NCBI RefSeq assembly: GCF_002898515.1
Contig: NZ_PPFX01000008.1
Span: 43,515-107,514, forward strand
Source: Geothermobacter hydrogeniphilus
GTDB lineage: Bacteria > Desulfobacterota > Desulfuromonadia > Desulfuromonadales > Geothermobacteraceae
Length of the DNA: 64,000 nucleotides
Direction: 5' to 3'
Each line of letters starts with the position of its first letter. Within the stretch, counting starts at the first letter, position 1. This document shows, piece by piece, positions 43,460 to 51,632 of this stretch. The notes beneath the pieces are model-generated. The model was given only the letters and a program-made list of their open reading frames with translations. It did not search any database and had not been told where the DNA came from. Position numbers and translations under genes: made by a program.

Positions 43460-45852
43460 GCCGTCTGATCGAAATTCATGCCCCGAACCAGGAACCGAAA
43501 CTGGCGGAGACCGAACTGCCGCTGGTTGTCGGTACCGGCCCGGATGCCGATATCCGCTTGCCGGGCGACACCGGTGTCCTCGCTCAGGTGGGAGAGTCCG
43601 ACGGCCATCTTTACCTGCAGCCGGTCGAAACCGCGGGGGGGCTCTTTCATAATGATGAGCCGCTGCGTGCTTCGGTATGGCTGAAATCAGGAGATATCAG
43701 CCGTTGCGGAGAGTCGTTGATTCATTGGCGGATCTCAGGGCAACGACTGCAGGTTGTGATTTCGAGAATCGACGCGTCCGCAACGGATCCTCCCGTGGTT
43801 TCACCGCCGCTGTCAGTCGGGGCGGGAACGAACGTCGAAATTCCACTCCCGCCGCCGTCACCGGTCCGGCGCTCACCGCGACGACTGCGGGCGGTTCTGG
43901 CCGGCCTGTTCGGGGTGTTGCTGGCCGTCGCCCTGTTCGTTCTGGCCGCGGTGCCGTTTCAGGTCGAGGTGACCCCGGCGCCGGAGTCCCTGGATATCTC
44001 CGGGTTCCCGCCGGTGGTCCGGTTTGGCGTCGGCTATCTCGGGATCCCCGGCAGCTATCGGTTGCATGCTGAAAAGCAGGGTTATCGGCCGCTGGATGAA
44101 TCGATAGAGATCCGCCGTGACCGTCGTTACCGGTTCGCCCTGGAACGTCTGCCGGGGGTGGTGAGGATTGTCAGCCATCCCCCCGGAGTGACGGTGCGGG
44201 TTGATGGAACCCTGGTCGGGACGACGCCTCTGGCGGGGATAGAGATTCCGCCGGGTGAGCACCTGCTGCGTTTCGAGCATCCCCGTTACCGATCGCGTGA
44301 GGAGAAGCTGCTGGTCGCCGGTGGCGGCGAGCGGCAGGGCCTGCGCGTTGATCTGCAACCGGCCTGGGCCAGGGTCCACCTCAGGACCGAGCCCTCCGGG
44401 GCGATGGTGCGTGTTGACGGTCGGCCACGGGGTCGGACGCCGCTGGAACTGGAATTGATCGAGGGACAGCGGAAATTGGAGTTCGCCGAGGAGCAGTTCA
44501 TCCCCCTTGAAGCCACGCTCGTTGTTGAAGCCGGGCGGGATCTCGCTCCCCCCGTTTATCGACTGCAGCCCGCCCCCGCAAGTGTGTCCCTGAACTCGGT
44601 GCCGAACGGCGTGACGGTCGCGGTTGACGGTCGGTTTGCCGGTCGGACACCGCTGACCCTGTCCCTGGAAAGCGGGCGGAAACACGCACTGCGGTTGACA
44701 GCCGCCGGCTATCGGACCCGCGTCGTCAGAATGCAGTTCGAAGCGGCGGAGAAACGGGTTCTGGATATTCGGCTTGAACCGGAATACGGCGTCGTCTTCA
44801 TCAACGCCGATCCGCCGGATGCCGAACTCTTCATCGACGGACGAAAACAGCAGCGCTCGGTCGGTCGTTTCCGCCTGACCACCCGGTCGCACAAACTGGA
44901 ACTGCGGGCCGCCGGTTACCGGAATCTCACCCGCGAGGTGACCCCAAACTCCGCCTACAGCCAGCGGGTCGATCTCACGCTCAGCAGAAAAGGGCCATCC
45001 GCCGGAACCGCGGGCGCGTCCCTGTCGTCCCGGATCAAAACCGCCCTTGGACAGGAGCTGATTCTGGTTCGCCCCGCTCCCTTTCAGATGGGTGCGTCCC
45101 GTCGCGAAGCCGGCCGTCGCGCCAACGAACGACAACACCAGGTGACGCTCAAACGTCCCTTCTATATCGCCGTACGGGAAGTCACCAACCAGGAGTTCCG
45201 CCGGTTCATGGCTGCTCATAACTCGGGGATGTTCCGCGGCCGCTCCCTGGATGGTGATGACCATCCGGTGGTCAATCTCAGCTGGGAGGATGCCGCCCGT
45301 TTTCTCAACTGGCTCAGCAAAAAGGACGGGCTGCCGCCGTATTACCGGGAAGAAAACGGCAGGCTGGGTGCAGCGCAGCCCCGGGGGGGCGGCTACCGGC
45401 TGCCCAGTGAGGCGGAATGGGCCTACGCGGCGAGGATGGCCGGTCGGCGGCAACCGGCCCGCTACCCCTGGAGCGGACGTTACCCGCCGACCACGCCTGC
45501 CGGGAATTTTGCCGATGCGTCAGCCCGGTCGCTGCTGCCGGTGGTCTTGGAACACTATCGTGACAATTTCCCCCTGACCGCGCCGGTCGGCAGTTTTCCG
45601 GCCAATCCGGCAGGACTCCGGGACCTTGGCGGTAATGTCGCTGAGTGGTGCCACGACTATTATGCTGTCCAACCGACCGCGCCCTCCGGGGGGGATGTCG
45701 ACCCGCTGGGTCCTGAGGCGGGAGCCCACCACGTGGTCCGGGGGTCGAGTTGGCGTGATGCCGGCATTACCGAGCTGCGTTTCAGTTATCGTCGCTACAG
45801 TCGTAAGCCGGAAGATGATATCGGTTTCCGTTTCGTGAGGTATGCCCGATGA
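43456..45852 (+). CDS. FHA-like/TM/4xPEGA/SUMF1 envelope protein, locus gene 4
   Basis: A 798-residue protein with TTG start coupled to the gene before it. Parts in order: N-terminal FHA-like cytoplasmic domain (about 1-100, PLVVGTGPDADIRLP... LKSGDISRCGES), membrane helix (about 144-166), four PEGA repeats (about 225-525; repeated VxVDGxxxGRTPL: VRVDGTLVGTTPL, VRVDGRPRGRTPL, VAVDGRFAGRTPL, LFIDGRKQQRSVG), then a SUMF1/FGE-sulfatase domain (about 530-797: FQMGASRREAG, VTNQEFRRFM, YRLPSEAEWAYAA, GNVAEWCHDYY, VVRGSSW). I see no Cys pair for formylglycine synthesis, so it may bind rather than modify. A link between Ser/Thr phosphorylation inside and envelope binding outside is inferred. Confidence 0.85.
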   Translation: MSRLIEIHAPNQEPKLAETELPLVVGTGPDADIRLPGDTGVLAQVGESDGHLYLQPVETAGGLFHNDEPLRASVWLKSGDISRCGESLIHWRISGQRLQVVISRIDASATDPPVVSPPLSVGAGTNVEIPLPPPSPVRRSPRRLRAVLAGLFGVLLAVALFVLAAVPFQVEVTPAPESLDISGFPPVVRFGVGYLGIPGSYRLHAEKQGYRPLDESIEIRRDRRYRFALERLPGVVRIVSHPPGVTVRVDGTLVGTTPLAGIEIPPGEHLLRFEHPRYRSREEKLLVAGGGERQGLRVDLQPAWARVHLRTEPSGAMVRVDGRPRGRTPLELELIEGQRKLEFAEEQFIPLEATLVVEAGRDLAPPVYRLQPAPASVSLNSVPNGVTVAVDGRFAGRTPLTLSLESGRKHALRLTAAGYRTRVVRMQFEAAEKRVLDIRLEPEYGVVFINADPPDAELFIDGRKQQRSVGRFRLTTRSHKLELRAAGYRNLTREVTPNSAYSQRVDLTLSRKGPSAGTAGASLSSRIKTALGQELILVRPAPFQMGASRREAGRRANERQHQVTLKRPFYIAVREVTNQEFRRFMAAHNSGMFRGRSLDGDDHPVVNLSWEDAARFLNWLSKKDGLPPYYREENGRLGAAQPRGGGYRLPSEAEWAYAARMAGRRQPARYPWSGRYPPTTPAGNFADASARSLLPVVLEHYRDNFPLTAPVGSFPANPAGLRDLGGNVAEWCHDYYAVQPTAPSGGDVDPLGPEAGAHHVVRGSSWRDAGITELRFSYRRYSRKPEDDIGFRFVRYAR

Positions 45853-46100
45853 AATTCGTTATCACTCTATTGTTGCTGCTGTGCCTGATGACCGCTTCCT
45901 TCGTGCTGGCCGGAGAGAGCGGGTCGAAACCCGGGACCCGGACCGGAACCGGGAGCGAAAAACCATTGCCGCGGCCGGGAAACGGGCAGCAACTGGAAAC
46001 GAAGCAGCGACAGAAGGAGGTTCCCTCCTGGCCGCGGCCCTATAAACCGAGCGAGGAGATACGAGTGGACAGCGTGGTGCCTTTCCCTGTGGATATCTAG
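45849..46100 (+). CDS. Small exported protein, envelope locus gene 5
   Basis: An 83-residue protein with a clear signal peptide (KFVITLLLLLCLMTASFVLA) and a short polar, Pro/Gly/Thr-rich mature part ending VPFPVDI. It overlaps the preceding gene by 4 bp (ATGA), supporting its reality. The stop TAG meets the first base of a family 1 repeat. Unknown function; mature length (about 63 residues) suggests a small accessory peptide. Confidence 0.65.
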   Translation: MKFVITLLLLLCLMTASFVLAGESGSKPGTRTGTGSEKPLPRPGNGQQLETKQRQKEVPSWPRPYKPSEEIRVDSVVPFPVDI

Positions 46101-46218
46101 GCCGAGCAAAAACGCCCATCTGCCGCGTTCTCCTTCCCCCGCGTCAACGACGTACCTTCCGGTACGCCTTATTCCGCGGGGATGCGGACGCCTTGCATCT
46201 GGACATTTTTTCTCAGCC
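46100..46218 (+). repeat. Family 1 repeat copy C
   Basis: Left end GGCCGAGCAAAAA, right end TTTTTCTCAGCC, central CGTACC-TTCC-GGTACG hairpin. It begins on the last base of the small exported protein's stop codon. Same orientation as the copies at 7942 and 39413. Confidence 0.85.
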
Positions 46219-46277
46219 CGGGAATCTGACGTTTCTACGCCCTGCTGAAGACAGCTTTTATTGACAAGGATGACAAC

Positions 46278-47090
46278 ATGAGCGCTGGCAAAAATTTCCC
46301 CGCCGAGATGGTCTACCAGGTTTTCAGCCTGCTGATCGTCTTCATCCTGGTGCATGGCTTTTACGTCGCCCTTATCCGGCCGCAGGCCGAGGCCTTTCTG
46401 ACCGCGCAGCAGCAGCGGCTGGCGCGTCAGCCGGATGCGGTACAGGAGCAAAGTTTCTACGTGGTGCTGCGCGACTATGAGCAGGAAGCCTGCCTGGTGC
46501 TGTTCTTCTGGGCGGCGGCGATCCTGGCCTACAAGGGGGTGGCGATCAGACGCCAGCGGATCCAGCTGGAGGAGGATCTGCTGCAGCTGCCGGTGGATAT
46601 GCCGATCGGTCCGGAAGATACCCGGGGACTGATCCTGCGGCTGCAGTCCCTGTCGGAAGAGAACCGCCGCCTGCTGCTGCCGGCGACCCTGCTGACGGCG
46701 ATTCGGCGGTTCGCCGCCACCGGCAATATCCAGGACACCGCGACCGCGGTACGGGACAGCTGCGAAGCCCATGACGACCGACTCGATTCGGAACTGTCGA
46801 TCATCCGCTATGTCGCCTGGGCCATCCCCTCGGTCGGTTTCATCGGTACGGTCCGCGGTATCGGCGCCGCCCTCGGCCAGGCGCATCGCGCGGTTGAAGG
46901 AGATATCAGCGGGGTAACCCGGAACCTTGGCGTGGCTTTTAATTCAACCTTCGTCGCCCTGGTGCTGAGCATTATCCTGATGTTCTTCATCCACCAGCTG
47001 CAGCTGCGGCAGGAACGATTGACCCTCGATACCGAATCCTGGTGTCAGCAGAATCTGGTCAACCGGTTGCGCACCCGGCCGACACCCTGA
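46278..47090 (+). CDS. MotA/TolQ/ExbB-type proton channel subunit, envelope locus gene 6
   Basis: A 270-residue inner-membrane protein with four predicted helices (about 12-34, 72-90, 176-199, 216-238) and a cytoplasmic domain between helices 2 and 3. Helices 3 and 4 carry the family pattern: AIPSVGFIGTVRGIGAAL matches the ExbB GxxGTVxG segment and GVAFNSTFVALVLSIIL the ExbB/MotA last helix. ATG 46278 follows AAGGA. Directly downstream are two proteins with ExbD-like membrane helices, so a proton- or sodium-driven complex is likely. No tonB, tolA, ompA or flagellar gene is nearby. Confidence 0.88.
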   Translation: MSAGKNFPAEMVYQVFSLLIVFILVHGFYVALIRPQAEAFLTAQQQRLARQPDAVQEQSFYVVLRDYEQEACLVLFFWAAAILAYKGVAIRRQRIQLEEDLLQLPVDMPIGPEDTRGLILRLQSLSEENRRLLLPATLLTAIRRFAATGNIQDTATAVRDSCEAHDDRLDSELSIIRYVAWAIPSVGFIGTVRGIGAALGQAHRAVEGDISGVTRNLGVAFNSTFVALVLSIILMFFIHQLQLRQERLTLDTESWCQQNLVNRLRTRPTP

Positions 47091-47114
47091 ATCGGCGCCG
47101 GTCGGAGATTTTTC

Positions 47115-48212
47115 GTGGCCCGTAAAGAACGCAATTCCTCCCAGTTCAATCTCGCTTTCCTCGATGTCATGTGCTGTGGTTTCGGGGCGGTGGTGCTGCT
47201 GGTGATGCTGCTCAACGGCAAGATGCTGACCCATCGCAAGGAGATTGTCGCCGACCTGCGGAGCGAGGCGACTCGTCTTGACCGCGAGGTCAAGGCCGGG
47301 CAGCGGTACCTGGTCGAGTTGCGCAACAGCCTGGAGCAGTCAGACCAGGAGATTGTCCGCACGGAAGGTGCGTCGCGGCGGGTGCTCGAACAGATCGAAC
47401 GGACCCGCAGTGAACTGGCCGAACTGAAACGGAAAAGCCGTGCCGAGCGTCGACATGTCAAGGCCCTGCAGGCGGACCTGTTGAAACTGGATCAGCAGCA
47501 GCGTCGGCTTGCCGCGCAGCAGCAGCGGGAAGCGGATCGCGGTCGGCAGGCGCGCAGCTTCATCGGCCAGGGTGACCGGCAATATCTTACCGGTCTGCGA
47601 CTGGGTGGCAAGCGGGTGCTGCTGCTGGTTGACGTCTCCGCCAGCATGCTCGACGAGACCATTCTCAATGTTATCGTCCGCCGCAATCTCGATGCCGACG
47701 GTCGGCGCAGAGCCCCCAAGTGGCGACGAACGGTGAAGACCGTTGAATGGTTGACGGCCAACCTGCCGGTGGACAGCAGCCTGCAGATCCTGCTCTTCAA
47801 TACCGAGGTCAAGCCCGTTGTCGAGGAACTGAAAGGAACCTGGGTGGCGGTCTCCGACCGGTCGAACGTCGATCGGCTGCTGGCCTCTCTGCGGCAGGTC
47901 GTTCCCGCCGACGGGACCAGTCTCTACCGGGCCTTTGCCGCGGCGGCCCGATTGCAGCCGCGGCCCGACAATATCCTGCTGTTGACCGACGGTCTGCCGA
48001 CCCAGGGCAACAGCAGGCCCCGGAGGAGCAGGGTCTCCGGTGAGGAGCGGCTGCGGCTGTTCAAACAGGCGGTTCGAAAACTGCCCGCGGAGGTGCCGGT
48101 CAACACCATTCTTTTTCCCATGGAAGGAGATCCGCTGGCCGCGATCTCCTTCTGGCAGCTGGGATTGACGACCGGCGGCTCCTTTCTGACTCCGACCAGG
48201 GACTGGCCATGA
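47115..48212 (+). CDS. vWA protein with ExbD/TolR-like transmembrane helix, envelope locus gene 7
   Basis: A 365-residue protein starting with GTG 47115. One membrane helix at about residues 13-34 has FNLAFLDVMCCGFGAVVLL; Asp17 sits where ExbD/TolR place the ion-conducting Asp. A coiled coil follows (about 40-140), then a vWA domain (about 170-360) with an intact MIDAS (LLVDVSASML, Asp173) and LLLTDGLPTQGN. The vWA part should be periplasmic. The protein thus looks like a motor stator subunit with a metal-dependent adhesion domain in place of a peptidoglycan-binding domain. The stop overlaps the next start (ATGA), so the pair is translationally coupled. Confidence 0.87.
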   Translation: MARKERNSSQFNLAFLDVMCCGFGAVVLLVMLLNGKMLTHRKEIVADLRSEATRLDREVKAGQRYLVELRNSLEQSDQEIVRTEGASRRVLEQIERTRSELAELKRKSRAERRHVKALQADLLKLDQQQRRLAAQQQREADRGRQARSFIGQGDRQYLTGLRLGGKRVLLLVDVSASMLDETILNVIVRRNLDADGRRRAPKWRRTVKTVEWLTANLPVDSSLQILLFNTEVKPVVEELKGTWVAVSDRSNVDRLLASLRQVVPADGTSLYRAFAAAARLQPRPDNILLLTDGLPTQGNSRPRRSRVSGEERLRLFKQAVRKLPAEVPVNTILFPMEGDPLAAISFWQLGLTTGGSFLTPTRDWP

Positions 48213-49204
48213 GAAAACATCGACGCCAGCTGGAAATTTTCAATCTCTCTTTCCTGGATGTGATCTCCTGCGGCTTCGGGGCAATCATCCTGCTGCTGGT
48301 CATCGCCCGCATCTTCGAACCCCAGGTGATCGAGCAGACCAGTACCGAGCTGTCCGGCCAGGTGATCGCATTGAAAAACCGCCTGGAAGAAATCCGCGGC
48401 GAAACCCGGATTCTCAACCGTGAACTGACTGCTCGTCAGGAACAATTGTCGGACATGAAGAATAAGCTGGCGCGCCTGCAGGGTGAATTGAACGATATCG
48501 AAGGTCGCTATCGACGTGCCGATACCGACAGCGAGGCGCAGAGCCTGGTTGCGGGCAAACTGGAGAGCGCCCGGCAGAAGCTTGACGAGGACATGCAGCG
48601 GCTCACCGCCGGCTACCGACGGCCTGCCGAGAATGCTGTGATCGGCGGGATTCCGGTCGACAGTGAGTACATTATTTTCATTATCGATACCTCGGGCAGT
48701 ATGCAGCAGTTCGCCTGGCCGCTGGTGCGCAGGAAGATGAAGGAGGTTCTCGACATCTATCCCCATGTCAAGGGTATCCAGGTCCTCAACGATATGGGAG
48801 ATTACATGTTTTCCCAGTATGCCGGGCGCTGGATACCTGATTCGAAGGCGCGTCGCCGGGCGATACTCAATCGTCTGGCGAGCTGGACGCCGTTCTCCAA
48901 CTCCAGTCCGGTGGAGGGGGTGGTGCGGGCGATTCAGCGTTTTTACGCGCCGGACAAGCGTATCAGTCTCTATGTATTCGGCGATGATTTTGCCGCTGGG
49001 GACATGCAGGCGGTGATCGAGGAGGTGCGACGTCGGAACGCCGTGGCCGGTCGCGGCAGCCGGGTCAGAATTCATACTGTCGGCTTCCCGGTGCAGCTGA
49101 TTGAGCCCCGTGCCGGTCGCGGGGCCGCCCGTTTTGCCGCCCTGATGCGGCGTCTGGCGGAAGAGAATAACGGCAGTTTTGTCGGTCTTGGGGGACTGCG
49201 GTGA
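48209..49204 (+). CDS. Second vWA protein with ExbD/TolR-like transmembrane helix, envelope locus gene 8
   Basis: A 331-residue paralogue of the previous gene. The helix FNLSFLDVISCGFGAIILLL has the same Asp17. A coiled coil (about 50-140) is followed by a vWA domain (about 155-325) with MIDAS FIIDTSGSMQQ (Asp160). The MIDAS is intact, so metal and ligand binding are expected. Two distinct vWA subunits for one ExbB-like gene suggest a heterodimer in the channel. It ends 5 bp before the convergent YyaL-type gene. Confidence 0.87.
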   Translation: MRKHRRQLEIFNLSFLDVISCGFGAIILLLVIARIFEPQVIEQTSTELSGQVIALKNRLEEIRGETRILNRELTARQEQLSDMKNKLARLQGELNDIEGRYRRADTDSEAQSLVAGKLESARQKLDEDMQRLTAGYRRPAENAVIGGIPVDSEYIIFIIDTSGSMQQFAWPLVRRKMKEVLDIYPHVKGIQVLNDMGDYMFSQYAGRWIPDSKARRRAILNRLASWTPFSNSSPVEGVVRAIQRFYAPDKRISLYVFGDDFAAGDMQAVIEEVRRRNAVAGRGSRVRIHTVGFPVQLIEPRAGRGAARFAALMRRLAEENNGSFVGLGGLR

Positions 49205-49209
49205 CCTGT

Positions 49210-51345
49210 TTATTCAGCCAGGTCTCCGATCCCCCGCAGCCTTTCCTGCAAGACCAGGCTGTCGGTGATCGGCGGCAGGCAGGCCGTTCGGGTACAGAGG
49301 TAGGCCGTGGTCTGCCCGTTGCGGGCTGGACGGTCCCTCAGCAGCGGCAGGTCGAGATGCCGCAGACGGGGATTTTCCACGAGCAGAAGCAGGTCGGCGG
49401 GGCCATGCCGACGAGCGACAGGGATCCAGTCTGCAGTTTTCTTTCCCTTGCCGGGGACGATGACCAGGGTCGGTCCGGGATCGAGGTGGCTGTCGAGCGC
49501 GGCAAGCAGCCAGGCGTAGGCGCGCGGGTAGCGTTCCACCTGGCCGAGATGGTTTGTCAGCAGGGTTTCTCCGGCCCGGATGAAATGTTTCAAACCGGTC
49601 AGACGCCCCAGTTGCAGCAGCAGGTCCGTCGCCACTGAAATGCCCGAGGGCAGGGCGCCGTCCTGCAGGTTGCGCCCCCGGATCAGAACCGTCTCGGCAT
49701 CCCGTCCGGTATCATACAGGCCTCCCCGGCCATCACCGAACAAATCCAGCATCTGCTCCGTCAGCCTGCGGGATTCTTCCAGCCAGCGTGGGTTAAAATC
49801 GGCCAGGAAAAGTTCCAGCAGGCCGAACCCGAGCCCGGCGTAGTCTTCGAGAAAACCGGGAATGGCCGCCTCATTATGACAATAACGACGCAGCAGACGG
49901 CCATCCTGTCGCCGTAGCCGGGCAAGGATGAAATCGGCCGCCCGAACGGCAGCCTGCAGCAGTTCCTGCCGGTCGAAAAGGCTCCCGGTCCGGGCCAGGG
50001 CGCCCAGAGCCAGCCCGTTCCAGCCGGTCAGCAGTTTCTCGTCGCGATGGGGGCGGGGCCGCCGGTTTCTTGCCGCCAACAGTGTTTCCCGAATGCGGTC
50101 CAGATTCGCGTCGAGAACCGTTTCGGCGTCTCGCCTGTCGGTGTTCGACTGCTGCAGCTCGGCACGGAAGGTGAGAATTGTCCGTCCCTCGAAGTTGCCG
50201 GCCGGCGTCACGCCGAAGGCGCGTCGGGCCAGTTCCGCATCCACTTCGGGGAACAGCCGCTGAATCTCTTCATCATCCCACAGGTAGAACGTCCCCTCGG
50301 CGCCTTCCGAGTCGGCATCCTCTCCGGCGTAGAAGCCGCCTTCGGGATGCTGCAGGTTGCGCAACAGGTAGGAGCCTGTTTCACAGGCCATGGCGGAATA
50401 AAGAGGTTCGCCGGTGTCCTGCGCGGCCCGGGTCGTTGCCAGCATCAGCAGCGCCTGGTCGTAGAGCATCTTTTCGAAATGCGGGACGAGCCACCGGCTG
50501 TCGACCGAGTAGCGATGCAGACCGAAACCGAGCTGATCGTAAATACCGCCGCGGCGGATCGCGGTCAGGGTGTTGAGGGCCATCTGCCGCGCCTCTCCGG
50601 AAGGGTCGCGCCGGGCCAGTCGCAGCAGCAGCTCAAGATTGTGAGGGGCGGGGAACTTGGGGGCGGAGCCGAATCCGGCGAAACGCTGATCGTAATCCCG
50701 GCGGTACTGCTCCAGGGCTTTCTGCAGCAGGTGTTCTTTCGGGGAGCCCGGGCTGACCTGGCTGGTTTCGACATGCCGCAGGGCCGCGACCATCTGGGTC
50801 GCGCTCTGCAACAGTTTGTCGCGATCCGTGCCCCACATGTCACTGACTTTGTCGAGCAGATCGAGCAGTCCCGGCTGGTTGCCCCTGGTTGTCGGTGGCA
50901 GGTAGGTCGCGGCGTAAAAAGGTTGCCGGTCCGGAGTCAGCAGCAGAGTCAGCGGCCAGCCGCCACCGCCGGTCATCAGTTGGCAGACCGCCATGTAGGC
51001 GGCGTCAATGTCGGGACGTTCTTCCCGGTCAACCTTGACGGCGATGAAATGGGCATTGATAACCGCGGCTATCCGGTCCGAGGCGAAGGATTCGTGGGCC
51101 ATGACGTGGCACCAGTGACAGGTGGAATAACCGATTGACAACAGCACCGGCCGGTCGAGTTGTCGGGCTTGTTCAAAGGCCGCGTCACCCCAGGGGTACC
51201 AGTCGACAGGGTTGTCAGCGTGCTGCAGCAGGTAAGGACTTTGTTCGAAAATCAGGCGGTTGAAATTCGGGCCGCCGTTCTCCGGCAGGGTTGTGCGGTC
51301 CAGGGCGAACAACTGCTTGAGGTCAGTTGGAGTCATGACTGCCAT
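49210..51345 (-). CDS. YyaL/DUF255 thioredoxin-domain protein (SPATA20-like)
   Basis: A 711-residue protein: an N-terminal thioredoxin-like domain with the family sequence [18 protein letters not shown] and CHWC in [18 protein letters not shown], then a large six-hairpin glycosidase-like region (about 210-600, [41 protein letters not shown]). The role of this widely conserved family is not established. The start is ATG 51345 or 51336; the frame extends further, but a strong terminator of a predicted sRNA (51385-51419) lies directly upstream, so an ORF extending across it is not credible. Confidence 0.9.
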   Translation of the reverse strand: MAVMTPTDLKQLFALDRTTLPENGGPNFNRLIFEQSPYLLQHADNPVDWYPWGDAAFEQARQLDRPVLLSIGYSTCHWCHVMAHESFASDRIAAVINAHFIAVKVDREERPDIDAAYMAVCQLMTGGGGWPLTLLLTPDRQPFYAATYLPPTTRGNQPGLLDLLDKVSDMWGTDRDKLLQSATQMVAALRHVETSQVSPGSPKEHLLQKALEQYRRDYDQRFAGFGSAPKFPAPHNLELLLRLARRDPSGEARQMALNTLTAIRRGGIYDQLGFGLHRYSVDSRWLVPHFEKMLYDQALLMLATTRAAQDTGEPLYSAMACETGSYLLRNLQHPEGGFYAGEDADSEGAEGTFYLWDDEEIQRLFPEVDAELARRAFGVTPAGNFEGRTILTFRAELQQSNTDRRDAETVLDANLDRIRETLLAARNRRPRPHRDEKLLTGWNGLALGALARTGSLFDRQELLQAAVRAADFILARLRRQDGRLLRRYCHNEAAIPGFLEDYAGLGFGLLELFLADFNPRWLEESRRLTEQMLDLFGDGRGGLYDTGRDAETVLIRGRNLQDGALPSGISVATDLLLQLGRLTGLKHFIRAGETLLTNHLGQVERYPRAYAWLLAALDSHLDPGPTLVIVPGKGKKTADWIPVARRHGPADLLLLVENPRLRHLDLPLLRDRPARNGQTTAYLCTRTACLPPITDSLVLQERLRGIGDLAE

Positions 51346-51384
51346 TGTAGCAGCAGTCAGGGGGGTGTGTCCGGAGGCGGGGAT

Positions 51385-51419
51385 AAAAAAAGCCCCGTGA
51401 AGGAGGGGTATCACGGGGC
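51385..51419 (-). terminator. Intrinsic terminator of predicted sRNA A
   Basis: Minus strand: 9-bp perfect stem GCCCCGTGA/TCACGGGGC with loop TACCCCTCCT, followed by seven T. It is almost the same as the terminator at 51591-51632. Confidence 0.9.
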
Positions 51420-51456
51420 AAATGTCCTTCGGCTTGGGGCCGAAGGTCCGATTGAC
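51385..51456 (-). ncRNA. Predicted small RNA A (about 72 nt)
   Basis: A short unit on the minus strand: a predicted promoter (51461-51489), a first hairpin CCTTCGGC/GCCGAAGG pairing (51426-51446) with a 5-base loop, then a terminator hairpin whose loop contains CCCCUCCU. That loop is complementary to Shine-Dalgarno sequences. There is no ribosome site or plausible reading frame. It ends 39 bp before the start of the YyaL-type gene. An attenuator for that gene is an alternative, but the promoter just upstream favours a stand-alone RNA. Confidence 0.6.
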
Positions 51457-51460
51457 GCCT

Positions 51461-51489
51461 ACATTAACTGAAACTTGGGGTGGATGCAA
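51461..51489 (-). promoter_or_regulatory. Predicted promoter of sRNA A
   Basis: Minus strand TTGCAT (51489-51484), 17-bp spacer, TAATGT (51466-51461). Transcription should begin near 51456. Confidence 0.55.
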
Positions 51490-51531
51490 CCTGTTTTGTT
51501 GTCTGAATGCGGTTCGCTGAATCAAATATGA

Positions 51532-51568
51532 TGCTTTCGCGAGAGCGCAAAAGAGAGGTTGGCTGAGC
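51532..51568 (+). repeat. Family 2 repeat, left-end fragment
   Basis: TGCTTTCGCGAGAGCGCA hairpin followed by AAAGAGAGGTTGGCTGAGC, matching the left ends at 16349 and (reversed) 38750. The rest of the element is absent. It sits between the two predicted sRNA units. Confidence 0.55.
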
Positions 51569-51590
51569 ATCGGGATGGGATGGGGTGGAC

Positions 51591-51632
51591 AAAAAAAGAC
51601 CCCGTGCACGGAGGGGGGGTGTACACGGGGTC
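51591..51632 (-). terminator. Intrinsic terminator of predicted sRNA B
   Basis: Minus strand: 9-bp perfect stem GACCCCGTG/CACGGGGTC, a 17-base loop containing CCCCCCCTCC, then seven T. Sibling of the terminator at 51385-51419. Confidence 0.9.

Noticed and set aside
41906..45453. Long minus-strand frames (507 and 526 codons) opposite the TPR and PEGA/SUMF1 genes
   Set aside because: No recognisable domains, and the plus-strand products have clear TPR, PEGA and SUMF1 repeats with coupled starts.
43456..45852. Active formylglycine-generating enzyme
   Set aside because: The active-site Cys pair is not visible and no sulfatase gene is nearby.
7942..46218. Insertion sequence or transposon
   Set aside because: The repeats lack any transposase frame and I found no target-site duplication; treated as non-coding palindromic repeats.
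46278..49204. Flagellar MotAB or TonB-ExbBD identity for the ExbB/vWA genes
   Set aside because: No OmpA-like peptidoglycan-binding domain, no TonB, and no flagellar or receptor genes nearby; vWA domains replace those parts.
51346..51456. Riboswitch or attenuator for the YyaL-type gene
   Set aside because: The terminator lies before the gene, but a promoter lies only about 70 nt upstream and a sibling unit with its own promoter lies further up, so separate sRNAs fit better. Not fully excluded.
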